Shown here: piece by piece, positions 41,110 through 44,767 of the stretch
Position numbering within the stretch: the stretch's first letter is position 1
Layout: every line of letters begins with the position of its first letter
Assembly: GCA_030141605.1 (NCBI GenBank)
Contig: JAQGDQ010001324.1
Span: forward strand, 2,501-47,267
Direction: 5' to 3'
DNA: 44,767 nucleotides
Source of the DNA: Tubiluchus corallicola
Taxonomy: Eukaryota > Priapulida > Priapulimorpha > Priapulimorphida > Tubiluchidae
Made by a program: the position numbers and the translations under genes
Notes under the pieces: generated by a model
Seen by the model: only the letters and a program-made list of their open reading frames with translations
What the model was told of the DNA's origin: nothing
The model's database searches: none

Positions 41110-41912
41110 GTTTGAATACCGAAAAAATTAATGGCGGGCCTCTCAGTCGAAATGTTGCAGCTACAGGAAGTGTCATCGATAATATTCCTGGAAAACAAAT
41201 CACCTTTTAATTGTGAAAAATTGGCATTGAATTAAAATTAAATAAAGCTAATAAATAAATTCAAAATTGACCAACTGAACAAACAAACAGGTAAACAAAC
41301 AAACAAACAAATAGGCAAACATACAAACAATAATTAAGTAAACAGGTATAAGAAACAGCTTCGTTTGGACTGATTTCTTTTTACAGAGTAACTCAATTTT
41401 AAACTTAACTATATAGACCGGCTGAGTTTAGACACTCGAATAGACAATAACGTAAAATAAAATTTTTTTGCAAGTAAAAAATTAAACTACGCTCAACCGC
41501 ACAATAGCAACAGTGTTTGTTTCCCAAACGGCCATATTTTTATAGCTTTACAATTCGTGTTGATGACAACTGGTGAATAAAAGATAGAGCAAATAATAAG
41601 ATTTTAATGCAAACTTGGAACAGAAGTTCGTACATGCGGAAATAAATTCAATTCCACCTGGTTCTCTGTTTAATAAGCACGTTTTTCTTTATGCTCTTAC
41701 AAAGACAGTTTAATTCTGTACTGCGCATGCGCGGATGTCACCTGGATAGTATGCCAACGAATGTTTGATAGAAATTTTAGAAAAAGTACCATCTGTTTTC
41801 ACGTAGATTACTATTTGCGTTAGTTAATTTAGAGAAAAACGTAAAACGTTTAACTGTTGCGTGATTTTGCACAGCATTAGCGTTTCCTTATAACATGACA
41901 GTATTTATTTTG
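41110..41912. other. Intergenic, possibly more of repeat family C
   Basis: 41115-41205 has a short coding-like plus frame (NTEKINGGPLSRNVAATGSV) ending in a stop. It is not assigned. (CAAA)-type repeats lie at 41275-41330. Confidence 0.3.
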
Positions 41913-42075
41913 AGGTCACACTGACCCACGGTTTCCCGAAGTTAAGCTACGCCGAGGCTGACTAGTATATGGCTGGTGAGTGCCGACTACCAGAGTTCAA
42001 TTCTCACTCTGGGCGGTTTCATTCGTCACAAACATCCATATACCGTTAAATGCTGTGTGCTGAATTGGTTAAAAA
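41913..42075 (+). mobile_element. 5S rRNA-derived SINE
   Basis: AAGTTAAGCTACGCCGAG, then TAGTATATGGCTGGTGAGTG, matches the internal promoter of 5S rRNA (A box AAGCTAAGC..., intermediate element, C box TGGATGGGTGACCGCC). Preceding CACACTGACCC..CCCG matches a shortened 5S 5' half. The sequence then leaves 5S and continues with a B-box-like GAGTTCAATTC and a SINE body. Not a functional 5S gene. Confidence 0.65.
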
Positions 42076-42193
42076 GTAGGATGTATTTTAGCAAAAGCCA
42101 TATTTTCTAGATTATTTCGTAGTTTTAAGCTGCTAGGAAGTGTAATTTTTTATTATGATAGAGTAAATAATGTGCAATTTTCTTATACAACAA

Positions 42194-42474
<281 letters not shown>

Positions 42475-42668
42475 CTATTTTATTCGTTATTTCAGCTCGT
42501 AGACATAGTCTTAAGTCATAAAAATACAATAATTACTAAAAAACTAATTATAAAACTATAAAATAACAATTTTTGAAGAAAAATAAGTAGAGAAATTAGT
42601 TAAAATACTTGCAAAAATTACATACGTTAAAAGCACATTAAAATTACATTTCAGTGGGCAAAAATTAC

Positions 42669-42771
<103 letters not shown>

Positions 42772-43060
42772 GTTTATTGCGACAAATGTGAAAAGGACAA
42801 CTTTTATCCCTCTTGCAGTACAGTTTTTTATAGTCTGAATTTACTTTTTCATTAAATTCTTAAATTCCCTATTGTACAAAATGACCAGCAATTTACAAAA
42901 ATTAACGGTTAGACAGCTTGTTTTAAGTATCTCGTCTTGTAAGGCTAAGCTATATAAAACACTACACCGTTACTACAAGTGTCTTGAAAATTATGATTGC
43001 AGTAGTGTTCTTAATAAAGTTGTCATATTAAACTCTTAAAGAATAACTTAATCTTAAACG
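42772..43060 (-). mobile_element. Probable retroposon 3' tail
   Basis: On minus, AT-rich sequence including GAGGGATAAAAGTTGTCC ends TGTCGCAATAAAC and then the AAT array. Assigned by layout; no ORF part is recognised. Confidence 0.4.
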
Positions 43061-43107
43061 ATTAACTTTTAAAGAGGTATAATATTTAATGATTTAATAC
43101 TTGTTCG

Positions 43108-43272
43108 ATGCCGCTTAAGCCTACAGCGAAATGCAAACACCATATGAGAACGGTTGGAGAAGCGAAGAGGAAACGTGACGCCCAAATCGATCATTCCGTC
43201 ACCAAGCTTCTCAAAGACGAAGCGAAGGAGACATTCTACTACAAATTGCAAAACACTGTTATCCTATTTTAA
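43108..43272 (+). CDS. Small ORF or first exon of coding-like composition
   Basis: A 54-residue frame from ATG 43108, with higher G+C than its flanks. Residues 17-47 (VGEAKRKRDAQIDHS, then KLLKDEAKETFYYKL) are charged and helical. They faintly resemble the N-terminal helix of G-protein alpha subunits (EA.RR...ID..L..D.....KLL). The Gly-rich P-loop that should follow is absent here and would have to lie on a later exon. There is no Cys at position 3 and no clear donor. It may be a first exon of a gene running off the right end, or chance. Confidence 0.25.
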   Translation: MPLKPTAKCKHHMRTVGEAKRKRDAQIDHSVTKLLKDEAKETFYYKLQNTVILF

Positions 43273-43947
43273 TGCTGACCAAAACTCAAAACCTAAAACA
43301 AGCTAGTGAGCATTTTATAACATTTCAAAAACTATTTATTTTCTTAAAACTCGTTTGCGTGACTCACTCAGTGTTTTCACGGTCTTGTTGTGTGTATGGC
43401 CAGTTGCTGTAGATCAGAGGTTAAGTGTACCACAGCAATGCATCTTAAGTACAATCGTCACATGAGTTGTGGGTATAGCAAAGCCTTCTGCCGCATTAGT
43501 TCGGAAACTAACGTAACATGGAGTTTACTTAGTTATACATTAGTCTGTACGTAAAGTGATTTACTAGCAGGATGTTGCTTAGCAGTAAGAAAAAATGAAC
43601 TAAGTTAGGTTCTAGCTAGCTGTTAAAACTGTTATTATTAAAATAGGATGGGCTGCGATCCGTTATCAAGTGTACAGAAATGGGTTGTCTGGTACACTTA
43701 ACCTTTTCCCGATCATCGTCAATCGCTGGAACTGTGAAAATACTTACTGTGCAGGTTTTAAAAGTGCAAAGTAACTGTTTAGGTTCGTCTTACTTTTTTA
43801 CTATTTTGTGACAAGAGACGTGGATCAAAACGAATAATCTTGCTCAGAACTTTTCCTCTATAGGACGTTCACTTATCCCACTTTGGCTTTAAAATTACTC
43901 AATATCCCTTTAATGTGACTTTTAATTTAGATTATAAATTAAGGTTT
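43273..43947. other. Intergenic, nothing recognised
   Basis: AT-rich. No exon with convincing splice sites and no repeat unit is seen. Confidence 0.4.
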
Positions 43948-44057
43948 ATCTTCATTGATACAAAATTTAAAGCAAAAAACACAAAAGTCCAACAGTCATT
44001 TGATCTTCATTGATACAAAATTTAAAGCAAAAAACACAAAAGTCCAACAGTCATTTG
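43948..44057. repeat. Exact 55-bp tandem duplication
   Basis: 43948-44002 and 44003-44057 are identical, both starting ATCTTCATTGATACAAAATT. The lack of any difference points to a very recent duplication or an assembly artefact. Confidence 0.95.
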
Positions 44058-44767
44058 ATGACGAATTTATTAATTAGGGTACAAGTTACACAAATTTTAT
44101 TTGTGTTAATCATTTGTGCACTTAGCCAAGTCGCATCCTATTTACATTTCGTTTCTATTTTTACGAATTCAGTTATAAAAAATCTTATCCAATTTCTATA
44201 GCCACTGTATAAGTTTCCACACGTACATAGGTTTTAACAATAATTAGGAACACAAGATGTTCTACTTTTTTCAAAGTTACGTTTCATTAAGTTTTGTTTC
44301 TTCATTTTCTCAGTTTACCTAAATATACAGCATCCGTTTATAGTTCACAGACAAATATACACCATCTTGAGGCAAGTTAAATAAAAACTTACGCACCACA
44401 TAGCTTGACCATCATAGCAATAATTTATAAACGCGTATAATACAGGTCTCTATAATACAAACAATGATAACATTCACTACAGTGAGCATGTACATAATAA
44501 ACATGTAATCAGTCACATTTGTTTTCTAAGCAAAAAAACGTTGAAATAAATGAAAAAGAAACACGAGGAAATAAAGGAGAATAAATAAGATTTAGCAAAT
44601 GTTCATTGTGTGACATACTAACAGAACAAATCGACTCTCGTTTGCAGGAGGTACTGTGAAAATTTACTAACCAAATACAAAAGAATTAATGAAACTATTA
44701 AAAAATCGCCAGGGAATCAGTCACAATTAACCCCCCGCCTCCCAAAATGAAAGGTCAGTACAACTTC
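44058..44767. other. AT-rich intergenic at the right edge
   Basis: No feature supported. A C-rich stretch (ACCCCCCGCCTCCC) lies near 44730. Confidence 0.4.

Overview
The window is AT-rich eukaryotic DNA with long introns, dense microsatellites, minisatellites, SINE heads, decayed non-LTR retrotransposons and small inverted-repeat DNA transposons. Two genes can be read with confidence, both on the minus strand. One is a proneural bHLH factor of the neurogenin type and the other is a caspase. Together they show a metazoan, most likely an invertebrate bilaterian. I cannot fix the phylum by eye. There is no operon, CRISPR or prokaryotic signal.

Caspase block (about 1.3-5.95 kb, minus). Five exons join in frame across four GT-AG introns (phases 1, 1, 0, 1) into a 321-residue, short-prodomain, effector-type caspase. 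It carries the catalytic His and Cys, the two S1-pocket Arg residues and a normal p10 end. It is odd in three ways: the active-site pentapeptide reads QTCRG, about 42 extra residues lie between the catalytic His and Cys, and both Trp positions of the S2/S4 wall are replaced. Its introns hold an hAT-like MITE, another inverted-repeat element, and ATT, GTG and TAA repeats. A TATA-like box lies about 80 bp upstream of the ATG. A decayed LINE reverse transcriptase lies just past its 3' end.

Intergenic block (about 6-31 kb). No further gene is convincing. It holds most of the mobile-element record: four copies of a 0.53-0.61 kb MITE family flanked by TTAA, the second copy of a 0.5 kb inverted-repeat family, LINE C-terminal fragments and tails, a foldback hairpin, tRNA-type SINE heads, and 46-bp and 64-bp minisatellites (the 64-bp unit in 20 copies). 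It also has several short patches that look regulatory: CTCF-like sites, Sox-site clusters and a duplicated composite site.

Neurogenin block (about 31.0-34.8 kb, minus). The bHLH coding exon is preceded by a clean splice acceptor. About 2.3 kb upstream is a strong donor, next to a CpG-richer promoter-like region. Joining the two keeps the frame open and adds a possible upstream start codon in exon 1.

Distal block (about 35-44.8 kb). This part is nearly all repeats: an exact three-copy 170-bp tandem, (TAC)n, (CT)n, (CTTA)n, (ATTATC)n and (ATT)n arrays, a 14-copy 34-bp minisatellite that grew out of a mobile-element ORF, and a 5S-rRNA-headed SINE. There is one small plus-strand ORF of coding-like composition at 43.1 kb.

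The two genes have no evident joint function; they are neighbours. I did not find a clearly new biological system. The points most worth checking are the atypical caspase, a covarying stem-loop shared by two retrotransposon tails, and the link between retroposon tails and microsatellites.
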